From Arenimonas sp. (GTDB lineage: Bacteria > Pseudomonadota > Alphaproteobacteria > Rhizobiales > Rhizobiaceae): a stretch of DNA of 34,758 nucleotides. Below are positions 1-10,039 of the stretch, one piece after another. Location: NCBI GenBank assembly GCA_019459145.1, contig JAIBEK010000060.1, forward strand, positions 1 to 34,758. Direction: 5' to 3'. The translations under genes and the position numbers were made by a program. The notes under the pieces were generated by a model that saw only the letters and a program-made list of their open reading frames with translations, had not been told where the DNA came from and did not search any database. Within the stretch, counting starts at the first letter, position 1. Every line of letters starts with the position of its first letter.

Positions 1-4
1 CCAT
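1..4 (-). CDS. Possible start of a minus-strand gene running off the left edge
   Basis: Only the first four bases of a possible gene are visible. On the minus strand an ATG occupies positions 4-2, preceded by GAGGAACGGGC, a good ribosome-binding sequence (GAGG, 7-nt spacing). Such a site just before an ATG at the window edge suggests a gene transcribed leftwards, with positions 5-139 holding its promoter. The product cannot be known from this window. Confidence 0.4.
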
Positions 5-65
5 GCCCGTTCCTCAACTCTCGGCGCCGTTCAAATGCGGATATCCCCTTTCTGTGAGTCCGCAC

Positions 66-127
66 AATAATAAAAATTATTTTTGTATTAAATATTAAAA
101 AATTATAATCCCAATAATTTTTTTACC
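66..127. other. Very AT-rich intergenic stretch
   Basis: About 60 bp made almost entirely of A and T, with runs of A and T and many TAAT/ATTA steps, inside otherwise GC-rich DNA. It lies between the pobA terminator and the possible minus-strand gene start at position 4. It could be an UP-element-rich promoter region or a target for AT-binding nucleoid proteins (inference). No gene is visible between positions 5 and 191. Confidence 0.5.
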
Positions 128-139
128 ACCAACAAACGC

Positions 140-161
140 GCCGGGGCGCTTAACCCCCGGC
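140..161 (-). terminator. Probable terminator of pobA
   Basis: Inverted repeat GCCGGGG / CCCCGGC with an 8-nt loop, 30 bp past the pobA stop on the minus strand. It is followed in that direction by GCGTTTGTT and then the AT-rich stretch. The T run is interrupted, so termination may be imperfect. Confidence 0.5.
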
Positions 162-191
162 CGAGGAAGAAGCGAGATGCGGGATAGGCTG

Positions 192-2354
<2,163 letters not shown>

Positions 2355-2398
2355 ACCCCCTGCCCCACAAGCCTTCTGGCCGTCCTTCCGAGCGAAAT

Positions 2399-2414
2399 TT
2401 TACCGTTTGATAAA
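2399..2414. promoter_or_regulatory. Candidate RutR-like operator before preT
   Basis: TTTACCGTTTGATAAA matches the RutR consensus TTGACCA-N2-TGGTCAA at 10 of 14 fixed positions. It shares the core TTTACC-N4-GRTMAA with the stronger site at 9885-9900. It is centred about 64 bp before the preT start. A second TTACC...GATAA pair (2437-2454) follows with different spacing. This is a candidate only. Confidence 0.4.
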
Positions 2415-2469
2415 TTTTTTTTCCTGGGTTAGCCTGTTACCAATCGCTCGATAAAAAAGGGGAACCACG

Positions 2470-3831
2470 ATGCGACGACTGGAACCGGGCCTGAAGGCCG
2501 GGCGGCTGGACGCTGCCGATTATTTGAGGAATTTCTCCGACCTGCATCCGCGCCTCGATGAGCATGAGGCGCTGGTGGCATCCGATCGCTGCTACTTCTG
2601 TCACGACGCGCCGTGCATGACGGCCTGTCCGACCTCGATCGACATCCCGCTCTTCATCCGCCAGATCTCGACCGGCAATCCGATCGGCTCGGCCAAGACC
2701 ATCTTCGACCAGAACATCCTCGGCGGCATGTGCGCCCGCGTCTGTCCGACCGAAACGCTGTGCGAAGAGGCGTGCGTGCGCAATACGGCGGAAGAGCGCC
2801 CGGTCGAGATCGGCCGGCTGCAGCGCTATGCGACCGACATCGCCATCGAACAGGGACGGCAGTTCTACACGCCCGCGCCATCGACCGACCGATCGGTCGC
2901 CGTGGTCGGCGCCGGTCCGGCAGGCCTCGCCTGCGCCCACCGGCTCGCCATGCACGGCCACCAGGTCACCATTTACGACCACCGCGAAAAGGCCGGCGGC
3001 CTCAACGAATACGGCATCGCCGCCTACAAGACGACCAATGATTTCGCCCAGAGCGAAGTCGACTACATTCTCTCGATCGGCAATATCGACGTGATCAACG
3101 GCGGAATGCTCGGCCGCGACTTCACGCTCGCCGACCTCCAGGCCAAGCACGACGCCGTCTTCCTCGGCACCGGCCTTGGCAATGTCAACGCGCTCAACAT
3201 TCCAGGTGCCGACATCAACGGCATTCTTGACGCCGTCGAATTCATCGCCAACCTGCGCGAGGCGAAGGAAAAAGCGGACGTCCCGGTCGGCCGCGACGTC
3301 GTCGTCATCGGCGGCGGCATGACCGCCATCGACGCCGCCGTCCAGGCCAAGCTGCTGGGCGCCGAAAACGTGACGATCTGCTACCGCCGCGGCAAGGAGC
3401 ACATGAACGCCTCCGAGTTCGAGCAGGACCTCGCCGCCTCCAAGGGCGTCCATATCCGCCACTGGCTGCAGCCGAAGGAAGTGGCGCACCACCATGGCCA
3501 CGTCTCGGCTATCACCCTCGAATATACCCATGTCGAGGACGGCATAATGAAGGGCACCGGCCACAAGACCGAGATCAAGGCCGATCAGATCCTCGTCGCC
3601 ATCGGCCAGAAGCTCGACCTTCTGGGCATCGAGCAGATGCAGCTCCAGGCCGGCAAGATCGCCATCGATGCCGAGGGCCGCACCTCGGTGCCCGGCGTCT
3701 GGGCGGGTGGCGACTGCGCCTTCGGCGGTCAGGACCTCACCGTTTCCGCCGTCGCCATGGGCCGCGATGCGGCCGAAAGCATCAACCGTTCTCTCGCCGC
3801 GTCTGCGGCGGGACTGACCGCCGTCGCGTAA
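2470..3831 (+). CDS. preT: NAD-dependent dihydropyrimidine dehydrogenase subunit PreT
   Basis: Electron-input subunit of the two-protein dihydropyrimidine dehydrogenase (PreTA), which reduces uracil and thymine to their 5,6-dihydro forms with NADH. It is 453 residues long. The N-terminal iron-sulfur region carries Cys41, 44, 49 and 53, then Cys88, 92, 98 and 102, as in the GltD-like family. FAD is bound at VGAGPAGLACAHRLAMHG and the pyridine nucleotide at VVIGGGMTAIDAAVQA. The last FAD motif is GVWAGGDCAFGGQDLTV. Start ATG at 2470 follows AAAAGGGGAACCACG. preA follows after 22 bp, so the two are surely co-transcribed. A candidate RutR-like operator lies upstream. Confidence 0.95.
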   Translation: MRRLEPGLKAGRLDAADYLRNFSDLHPRLDEHEALVASDRCYFCHDAPCMTACPTSIDIPLFIRQISTGNPIGSAKTIFDQNILGGMCARVCPTETLCEEACVRNTAEERPVEIGRLQRYATDIAIEQGRQFYTPAPSTDRSVAVVGAGPAGLACAHRLAMHGHQVTIYDHREKAGGLNEYGIAAYKTTNDFAQSEVDYILSIGNIDVINGGMLGRDFTLADLQAKHDAVFLGTGLGNVNALNIPGADINGILDAVEFIANLREAKEKADVPVGRDVVVIGGGMTAIDAAVQAKLLGAENVTICYRRGKEHMNASEFEQDLAASKGVHIRHWLQPKEVAHHHGHVSAITLEYTHVEDGIMKGTGHKTEIKADQILVAIGQKLDLLGIEQMQLQAGKIAIDAEGRTSVPGVWAGGDCAFGGQDLTVSAVAMGRDAAESINRSLAASAAGLTAVA

Positions 3832-3853
3832 GCGCTCCAGAGAGGACAAGACA

Positions 3854-5167
3854 ATGGCTGATCTTCGCAACAATTTCGTCGGCATCAAGTCGCCCAACCC
3901 GTTCTGGCTGGCGTCTGCGCCGCCGACCGACAAGGCCTATAACGTCGAGCGCGCCTTCAGGGCCGGCTGGGGCGGCGTGGTGTGGAAGACGCTCGGCTCG
4001 GAAGGCCCGCCGGTGGTCAACGTCAACGGCCCGCGCTATGGCGCGATCTGGGGCGCCGACCGCAGGCTGCTGGGCCTGAACAACATCGAACTGATCACCG
4101 ACCGCCCGCTTCAGGTCAATCTCCAGGAAATGAAGCAGGTCAAGATGAACTGGCCGGACCGGGCGCTGATCGCCTCGATCATGGTGCCTTGCGTCGAGGA
4201 AGAGTGGAAGGCGATCCTGCCGCTGGTCGAAGAGACCGGCGCAGACGGGATTGAACTCAACTTCGGCTGTCCGCACGGCATGTCGGAGCGCGGCATGGGG
4301 GCTGCCGTCGGCCAGGTGCCGGAATATATCGAAATGGTGGTGCGCTGGTGCAAGCAGTATAGCCGCATGCCGGTGATCACCAAGCTCACCCCCAACATCG
4401 CCGACATCCGCAAGCCGGCGCGCGCGGCAAAGGCCGGCGGCACCGATGCCGTCTCGCTGATCAACACGATCAACTCGATCGTCTCGGTCGATCTGGACAA
4501 CTTCGCCCCCAATCCGACGGTCGGCGGCAAGGGCACCCATGGCGGCTATTGCGGCCCCGCGGTCAAACCGATCGCGCTTAACATGGTGGCCGAGATCGCC
4601 CGCGATCCGGAAACCTACGGGCTTCCGATCTCCGGCATCGGCGGCGTCACCACCTGGCGGGATGCGGCAGAATTCATGGTGCTCGGCGCCGGCAATGTGC
4701 AGGTTTGCACCGCCGCCATGACCTATGGCTTCAAGATCGTCGAGGAAATGATCACCGGCCTTTCCGACTGGATGGACGCCAAGGGCCATCGCAATCTCGA
4801 CGACATCACCGGCCGTGCCGTGCCGAACGTCACCGACTGGAAATATCTGAACCTCAACTATATCGCCAAGGCGCGGATCGATCAGGACGCCTGCATCAAG
4901 TGCGGACGCTGTCACATCGCCTGCGAGGATACCTCGCACCAGGCGATCACGGCGCAAGTCGACGGTGTGCGGCATTTCGAGGTGATGGAGGACGAATGCG
5001 TCGGCTGCAACCTGTGCGTCAACGTCTGTCCGGTCGAGAACTGCATCACCATGGTCGGCCTTGAACCCGGAACGCTCGACCAGCGCACCGGCAGCCCGGT
5101 CAGTCCGATCTACGCCAACTGGACGACCCATCCGAACAATCCCACGGCGGCCCAAGCCGCCGAATAG
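3854..5167 (+). CDS. preA: NAD-dependent dihydropyrimidine dehydrogenase subunit PreA
   Basis: Catalytic FMN and iron-sulfur subunit of PreTA, reducing pyrimidine bases with electrons relayed by PreT. It is 437 residues long. An N-terminal FMN-binding TIM barrel related to dihydroorotate dehydrogenase shows NFGCPHGMSERGMG, ITKLTPN and ISGIGGVTTW. The C-terminal ferredoxin domain has two 4Fe-4S motifs, CIKCGRCHIAC from residue 347 and CVGCNLCVNVCPVENC from residue 382. ATG at 3854 follows AGAGAGGACAAGACA, a clear ribosome-binding site. Transcription of preTA is closed by the strong hairpin at 5193-5217, so the downstream c-di-GMP gene is a separate unit. Confidence 0.95.
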   Translation: MADLRNNFVGIKSPNPFWLASAPPTDKAYNVERAFRAGWGGVVWKTLGSEGPPVVNVNGPRYGAIWGADRRLLGLNNIELITDRPLQVNLQEMKQVKMNWPDRALIASIMVPCVEEEWKAILPLVEETGADGIELNFGCPHGMSERGMGAAVGQVPEYIEMVVRWCKQYSRMPVITKLTPNIADIRKPARAAKAGGTDAVSLINTINSIVSVDLDNFAPNPTVGGKGTHGGYCGPAVKPIALNMVAEIARDPETYGLPISGIGGVTTWRDAAEFMVLGAGNVQVCTAAMTYGFKIVEEMITGLSDWMDAKGHRNLDDITGRAVPNVTDWKYLNLNYIAKARIDQDACIKCGRCHIACEDTSHQAITAQVDGVRHFEVMEDECVGCNLCVNVCPVENCITMVGLEPGTLDQRTGSPVSPIYANWTTHPNNPTAAQAAE

Positions 5168-5192
5168 CACCCTTTCCACCTCCACTCCTCCT

Positions 5193-5217
5193 GACCCCCG
5201 CATGGGGGTCTTTTTTT
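5193..5217 (+). terminator. Strong Rho-independent terminator of preTA
   Basis: Perfect 7-bp stem GACCCCC / GGGGGTC with loop GCAT, followed by seven T. It lies 25 bp after the preA stop. Confidence 0.95.
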
Positions 5218-5369
5218 GCCCATGCCGCGGTTCGCGTGTAGCGGGCGATGGCCGCAATATTTCGCGCGTCGATTCAACAAATTTCAAGGGTTTCGTGGAA
5301 TTCTCACCCTCCGAGTTGGGTGAACCGATGACTGAGAGTTGCTCGACCATGCGAGTGGAGACAGCAGGC

Positions 5370-8054
5370 ATGGCAGGAAATACAGGAAAATACGGATGGA
5401 GAGCGCTCGGCGCGGCTCTTCAATACTATTTTCCCGCCGTGATCGTCGTCATCGCCGTCGCGATTGCTGTCGTCTATGCCGACCAGCAGAAACACCGCCT
5501 CTACCAGGAGAACATCCGCAACCGTGTCGCGGAGGAACTCGGGCTGGTGCGCGCCCGCCTCGAAGGCGGCATCACCGCCAATATCCAGTTGGTGCAGGGC
5601 CTGGTGGCGGTCATCGAGACCGAGCCGAACATCTCCGCCGACCGCTTTTCAACGCTGGGCGTGCGGATCTTCGAAACAAGCCACCAGCTGCGCAACATCG
5701 CCGCCGCCCCGGACCTGGTGGTCAAATACGTTTATCCGCTGACCGGCAACCGGCCGCTGATCGGTTTCGACTATCGCCAGAGCGAGGCACAGCGTGCCGC
5801 CGCTGAACGGGTCCGGGAATCCGGGCAATATGTCGCGACCGGCCCGGTTGATCTGGTTCAGGGAGGACAGGGCCTGATCGTCCGCTATCCCGTCATCGTG
5901 CCCAATGGCCAAGGCGGCCGTACCTTCTGGGGGCTGATGGCGGCGGTCATCGACATCGATCGGCTCTATGAATATGGCGGCCTGACCTCGAACACACTCG
6001 GCATCGACGTGGCGATCGCCACCAAGGCCGAGGACGGAAGTCGCGGCAAGGTCTTCTTCGGCGACGCAGGACTTTTTGCCGCAGCGCCGGTCACGATGCC
6101 GATCAGTTTCGGCAGCGAGAGCTGGGAAATCGTCGCAGCGCCGAAGGGCGGGTGGAACCAGCCGGCGCCGGATCTCTGGCTTTCCCGCATCCTGATGCTA
6201 CTGGTCGGCCTGATGATCGTCGCGCCCGTGGCCTGGATCGCCCGGCTGCTGAGCGAACGCCAGGCCAACATCGCCGCCCTTCGCCAGCGCGAGGAAGAAC
6301 TGCGCGCCCTGTCGCACCGCCTGGAAATCGCCCTTGAAGCCTCACGCATCGGCGTCTGGGAGCTCGATATCGGCAGCGGCGAACTCAATTGGGACGCCCG
6401 CATGCAGAAGCTCTACGGCGTCGAGGGCGACGGTCACTACACCTACCAGACCTGGCGCGACAGGCTTCACCCCGACGATCTCGAAGAGGCAGAGCAGGTC
6501 TTCGCCCGCGCCATGGAAACCGGCAAGGACTATGTGACCCAATTCCGCGTCGTCGGCGTCGACGGCGAAGTGCGCCACATCCGCGCCTATGGCACGACCT
6601 ATCGCGACTCGCGTTTCCGCAAGAAACTGGTTGGCGTCAACTGGAACGTGACGGCCGACGTCCGCCTGCAACAGGAATTGCGCGACGCCAAGCTGCAGGC
6701 CGAACTGCAGAACCGCGAACTCGAGCAGGCCCGCCAGCACATGGAGCACAATTCGCTGCATGACGCCCTGACCAACCTGCCGAACCGCCGTTACCTCGAC
6801 CAGTACCTGATGCGGCTCGACGCCGTGAGCGAGACGCAGGCGCCCGCCACCGTGCTGCATATCGACCTCGACCGCTTCAAGGACATCAACGACACGCTGG
6901 GCCACGGCGCCGGCGACGCAATTCTCCGGCACGTCGCCGTCAAGCTGCGCGAGAATACCCGGATCGAGGACTTCGTCGCCCGCATCGGCGGCGACGAGTT
7001 TGTCGTCGTCTGCGCCGATACGCTGACCGATCAGGAATATGGCGACCTTGCCCGCCGACTGATCGACGCGATCAATACGCCGATCATCCATGGCGGTCAC
7101 GAATGTCGGGTCGGCGCCTCGATCGGCATCGCCACCCGGGAACTCTGCGATTTCAAGGCCGAGCAGTTGCTGGTCAATGCCGACATCGCCCTCTACGAGG
7201 CCAAGCGCCACGGCAGGAACCGCGTCGAGCGCTATACCGACCGGCTGAAGTCGCTGACCATCAACACCAAGAAGACGGCGGACGCGATCCTCAAATCGCT
7301 CGACCAGAACGACTTCATCGCCTATTTCCAGCCGCAGTTCGACGCCCATACGCTGGAAATCAACGGGGTCGAGGCGCTCGCTCGCTGGGACCACCCGGAA
7401 GAAGGCATCCTCGGTCCCGACAGCTTCCTGAAGATTGCCGAAAGCCTGAACGTCGTCTCGCAGATCGATGCGGCGATCCTCGACCAGGCGCTTTTGCAAC
7501 GCACCCGCTGGCTGGCCAATGATCTGGCGATCGACAAGGTCTCGGTCAACATCTCCGCCCAGCGCCTGTTCGACGAAAGCCTGCTGCATCGCCTGGAAGG
7601 GCTCGATCTGGTGCCCGGCAGCCTGTCGTTCGAGCTTCTCGAATCCATTTCCTTCGACGACAAGGGCGACGCCGTCACCAGCAGCATCGAGCGGATCAAG
7701 GCCCATGGCATCGACATCGAGATCGACGATTTCGGCACCGGCTATGCCTCGATCCTCAGCCTGTTGAAGCTGTCGCCGCGCCGCCTGAAGATCGACCGCC
7801 AGCTGACCGCGCCAATCATCGTTTCCTCCGCCCAGCGCCGCCTGATCAGCTCGATCGTCGACATCGGCCGCTCGCTCGGCATCGAGATCGTCGCCGAAGG
7901 CGTCGAGACCATGCACCACGCAGCGATCCTGCGCGACCTCGGCTGCCAGACCCTGCAGGGCTATGCGCTGGCACGGCCGATGGACGGCAATGCCCTGATC
8001 GAATTTGCCCGCGGCCGCTCGTGGATGCAGCACAGGGCTGCGGAAGTCGGCTGA
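5370..8054 (+). CDS. CHASE-PAS-GGDEF-EAL membrane c-di-GMP enzyme
   Basis: 894-residue inner-membrane protein that could make and/or break cyclic-di-GMP. Order: TM helix (~12-34); periplasmic CHASE sensor (~50-250); TM helix (~268-292); PAS domain (~315-440, GVWELD...LHPDDLEEAEQVF); GGDEF domain with intact GGDEF at 540-544 and an I-site RIED six residues before it; EAL domain with intact EAL at 668-670 and DDFGTGYAS from 786. Both active-site signatures are present, so either or both activities are possible. The start at 5370 has GGAG nine bases upstream; ATGs at 5328 and 5349 are alternatives. The longer open frame from 5061 is rejected because it crosses preA and the terminator. The gene lies between pyrimidine genes, but nothing shows a functional link. 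Confidence 0.92.
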   Translation: MAGNTGKYGWRALGAALQYYFPAVIVVIAVAIAVVYADQQKHRLYQENIRNRVAEELGLVRARLEGGITANIQLVQGLVAVIETEPNISADRFSTLGVRIFETSHQLRNIAAAPDLVVKYVYPLTGNRPLIGFDYRQSEAQRAAAERVRESGQYVATGPVDLVQGGQGLIVRYPVIVPNGQGGRTFWGLMAAVIDIDRLYEYGGLTSNTLGIDVAIATKAEDGSRGKVFFGDAGLFAAAPVTMPISFGSESWEIVAAPKGGWNQPAPDLWLSRILMLLVGLMIVAPVAWIARLLSERQANIAALRQREEELRALSHRLEIALEASRIGVWELDIGSGELNWDARMQKLYGVEGDGHYTYQTWRDRLHPDDLEEAEQVFARAMETGKDYVTQFRVVGVDGEVRHIRAYGTTYRDSRFRKKLVGVNWNVTADVRLQQELRDAKLQAELQNRELEQARQHMEHNSLHDALTNLPNRRYLDQYLMRLDAVSETQAPATVLHIDLDRFKDINDTLGHGAGDAILRHVAVKLRENTRIEDFVARIGGDEFVVVCADTLTDQEYGDLARRLIDAINTPIIHGGHECRVGASIGIATRELCDFKAEQLLVNADIALYEAKRHGRNRVERYTDRLKSLTINTKKTADAILKSLDQNDFIAYFQPQFDAHTLEINGVEALARWDHPEEGILGPDSFLKIAESLNVVSQIDAAILDQALLQRTRWLANDLAIDKVSVNISAQRLFDESLLHRLEGLDLVPGSLSFELLESISFDDKGDAVTSSIERIKAHGIDIEIDDFGTGYASILSLLKLSPRRLKIDRQLTAPIIVSSAQRRLISSIVDIGRSLGIEIVAEGVETMHHAAILRDLGCQTLQGYALARPMDGNALIEFARGRSWMQHRAAEVG

Positions 8055-8158
8055 AACCCTCGCACAGCACCTCTTCTCGCCTTTCCATCCTCGCTCCGGC
8101 CATGCTAGGCAGAGCCCGAGCCGCGAGCCGGCGCCCACAAAGCCAGCCGAAGCAGACC

Positions 8159-9085
8159 GTGACCGAGCAAGCGACCGACAGAACCCGCCACAACACCCAC
8201 GCAAAAGGCGGGGAGAAGCTGAAGGCGCATCTGGCGGTTCTTCTGTTCTCGCTGCTGGTTTCCGGCTCCTTCTCGCTTGGCGGCATCGCCACCCAGATGG
8301 TCGACCCGCTCGCCCTCCAGGCACTGCGCTATGCGGTCACCGTGTTTTTCATCGCGGCGCTCTGCGTGAAGATGGGGGTCTCGCTGACCTTGCCCAGGGA
8401 ACCCTGGCGGTTCGCCGTGCTCGGCCTGCTGATGGCGGTCTACATGACGACGATGTTCGTCGCGTTGCAGTTCACCAAGCCGGTGGCGACCGGCGCGGTG
8501 TTCACCCTCATGCCGCTCTTGAGCGCCGTCTTTGCCTGGTTTCTGATGCGCCAGCACACCAGACCGGCCGTCATCGTCAGCCTGCTGATTGCGGCAACCG
8601 GAGCGGTCTGGGTGATCTTTCGCGGCGATCTCGACGCCCTTCTCGCCTTCGACATCGGCCGCGGCGAGATGATCTTTTTCGTCGGCGTGCTGTGCCATGC
8701 CGCCTATGTGCCGCTGCTGAGGCTGTTTAACCGCAAGGAGGCGCCGCTTGCCTTCGTCTTCTGGGCAGCCGTCGCGACCTTCGCCTTCATTCTCGTGCCG
8801 GCCGCACCGCGGCTGGTCGAGGTCAACCTCCTCAGCCTGCCGCCGATGGTGTGGATCGCGGTGATCTATCTCTCCGTCTTCGCCACGGCATTCACCTTCT
8901 TCCTGCTGCAATACGCCTCGGTGCGCCTGCCCGCCCCCAAGGTGCTGGCCTATGGCTATCTGACGCCGACCTTCATCATCGTCATCGAGGGCCTGATCGG
9001 CCACGGCTGGGCGTCCGGCGCGGTTTTCCTCGGCGCGCTTGTGACCGCCTGCGGCCTGCTGGTTCTGGCATGGCTGCCGGATTGA
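8159..9085 (+). CDS. EamA/DMT-family transporter
   Basis: Inner-membrane permease of about 308 residues with two EamA repeats and roughly ten hydrophobic helices, from AHLAVLLFSLLVSGSFSLGG to the C-terminal GAVFLGALVTACGLLVLAWL. The family exports or imports small metabolites; the substrate cannot be read from sequence. The start is uncertain. No good ribosome-binding site is seen for the GTG at 8159 or the ATG at 8102, and the shorter form fits the usual length with the first helix close to the N-terminus. It converges on the RutR-like gene with the two stops directly abutting (TGATCA at 9083-9088). Being in the pyrimidine region it might move a pyrimidine or an end product, but this is inference. 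Confidence 0.85.
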   Translation: MTEQATDRTRHNTHAKGGEKLKAHLAVLLFSLLVSGSFSLGGIATQMVDPLALQALRYAVTVFFIAALCVKMGVSLTLPREPWRFAVLGLLMAVYMTTMFVALQFTKPVATGAVFTLMPLLSAVFAWFLMRQHTRPAVIVSLLIAATGAVWVIFRGDLDALLAFDIGRGEMIFFVGVLCHAAYVPLLRLFNRKEAPLAFVFWAAVATFAFILVPAAPRLVEVNLLSLPPMVWIAVIYLSVFATAFTFFLLQYASVRLPAPKVLAYGYLTPTFIIVIEGLIGHGWASGAVFLGALVTACGLLVLAWLPD

Positions 9086-9739
9086 TCAGCCGACCTGCGG
9101 CTTTTGCGGAATGAGGCCTCGCACGAACAGGCCCTCTAGATAGCGGGCCGCGTCCTCGAAGCGCGTGTCGCTTCGCTCGCCCTCACCCAGCACCGCCCGC
9201 ACCTGCACGTCAAAATCGGCATAATGCTGGGTGGTCGACCAGATCGAGAAGATCAGGTGATAGGGATCGCAGTCCCGCACCTTTCCAGCCCTTATCCACG
9301 AGCGGATGACCTCGACCTTCTCGTCGACCAGTTCCTTCAATTGCCCCTTCAGCATGTCCTCGATATGCGGCGCGCCCTGCAGGATCTCGTTGGCGAACAG
9401 GCGGCTCTCGCGCGGAAAATCGCGCGCCATTTCGAGCTTGCGGCGAATATAGGATCGCACCTCCTCTTCCGGATCGCCATCGGGATCGAACGCCCGCAAC
9501 GGCTCCAGCCAGGTCTCCAGCACCCGGTCGATCAGCGCCCGGTGCATGCCTTCCTTGGTGCGGAAATAATAGAGCAGGTTCGGCTTGGACATGCCGGCCA
9601 CCTCGGCGATCTGGTCGATGGTCGAGCCGCGAAAGCCGCGCAAGGAAAAGACGTCGAGCGCCGCCTCCAGGATCACCTCTTCCTTCTCCTCCTGGATGCG
9701 GGTGCGCCTTTGTGTCCTCGCCGCCCTCGGTATCGCCAT
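9086..9739 (-). CDS. rutR: RutR-like TetR-family regulator of pyrimidine catabolism
   Basis: 217-residue TetR-type repressor. The N-terminal helix-turn-helix reads STIDQIAEVAGMSKPNLLYYF after AALDVFSLRGFRG. The C-terminal ligand domain carries the RutR hallmark stretch (NEILQGAPHIEDML, ELVDEKVEVIRSWI, HLIFSIWSTTQHYADF), close to E. coli RutR as I recall it. RutR binds uracil/thymine and then releases DNA. The start at 9739 (MAIPRAARTQ) fits the family; an upstream in-frame GTG at 9817 would add 26 poorly conserved residues. It diverges from the amidase-barstar-dihydropyrimidinase genes with a RutR-like operator between, and no rut (oxidative ring-opening) genes are in the window. Here it probably controls the reductive pathway. 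Confidence 0.88.
   Translation of the reverse strand: MAIPRAARTQRRTRIQEEKEEVILEAALDVFSLRGFRGSTIDQIAEVAGMSKPNLLYYFRTKEGMHRALIDRVLETWLEPLRAFDPDGDPEEEVRSYIRRKLEMARDFPRESRLFANEILQGAPHIEDMLKGQLKELVDEKVEVIRSWIRAGKVRDCDPYHLIFSIWSTTQHYADFDVQVRAVLGEGERSDTRFEDAARYLEGLFVRGLIPQKPQVG
9088..9105 (+). terminator. Weak hairpin after the EamA gene
   Basis: AGCCG / CGGCT stem with a 5-nt loop and four T, lying inside the 3' end of the convergent regulator gene. It is short, so it would be only a modest plus-strand terminator. Confidence 0.35.
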
Positions 9740-10039
9740 GCGCGCCGTCCCGCCCTCGTCCGCCAAGCCCAAGGGCTTGATCTTTATCAGTTTTATCCCT
9801 GCACCTTTTTGAGGCACATGCCTTGAATTTTGTCGTGGTTTTTTCGTTTTTTCCGTCTTGAGTGCCGCGCCGGAAGCTGTAATGTTTACCAGTCGGTCAA
9901 ATTATCGGACAGGTGCCCGCCAAAGGCAACCGGCCATTTCATCCAGCCCAACAAGCAAAAAAACATCGGCTGGAGACCACGGGGAATAACAGGGCATGCC
10001 TCTTGCATGACCCTTCGAAAACAGGTGAGGATGACTGCA
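9740..10039. promoter_or_regulatory. Divergent control region, rutR and amidase operon
   Basis: 300-bp gap holding the start regions of both divergent genes. It is T-rich around 9820-9860. The main recognisable element is the operator-like palindrome at 9885-9900. No further gene is supported here, although open frames run through the gap from both flanking genes. Confidence 0.6.
9885..9900. promoter_or_regulatory. RutR-type operator
   Basis: TTTACCAGTCGGTCAA agrees with the known RutR operator TTGACCA-N2-TGGTCAA at 12 of 14 fixed positions. It lies about 140 bp before the amidase start and about 146 bp before the rutR start, so it is well placed for regulation of one or both genes. A related weaker site stands before preT. 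Confidence 0.7.

Noticed and set aside
2437..3933. 498-codon minus-strand frame opposite preT
   Set aside because: The forward strand encodes unmistakable PreT motifs; the reverse frame is rich in Gly/Ala/Asp/Val typical of antisense artefacts.
5061..5369. Upstream extension of the c-di-GMP gene
   Set aside because: It would overlap the preA 3' end and read through a perfect terminator; the sequence has no domain.
3782..5371. 529-codon minus-strand frame opposite preA
   Set aside because: Antisense to PreA with clear iron-sulfur motifs; no recognisable domain of its own.
6342..8324. 660-codon minus-strand frame opposite the GGDEF-EAL gene
   Set aside because: Antisense of conserved GGDEF and EAL coding sequence.
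9740..9817. Longer start of the RutR-like gene at 9817
   Set aside because: The extra N-terminus is not family-like; MAIPRAARTQ at 9739 fits the usual TetR/RutR start better.
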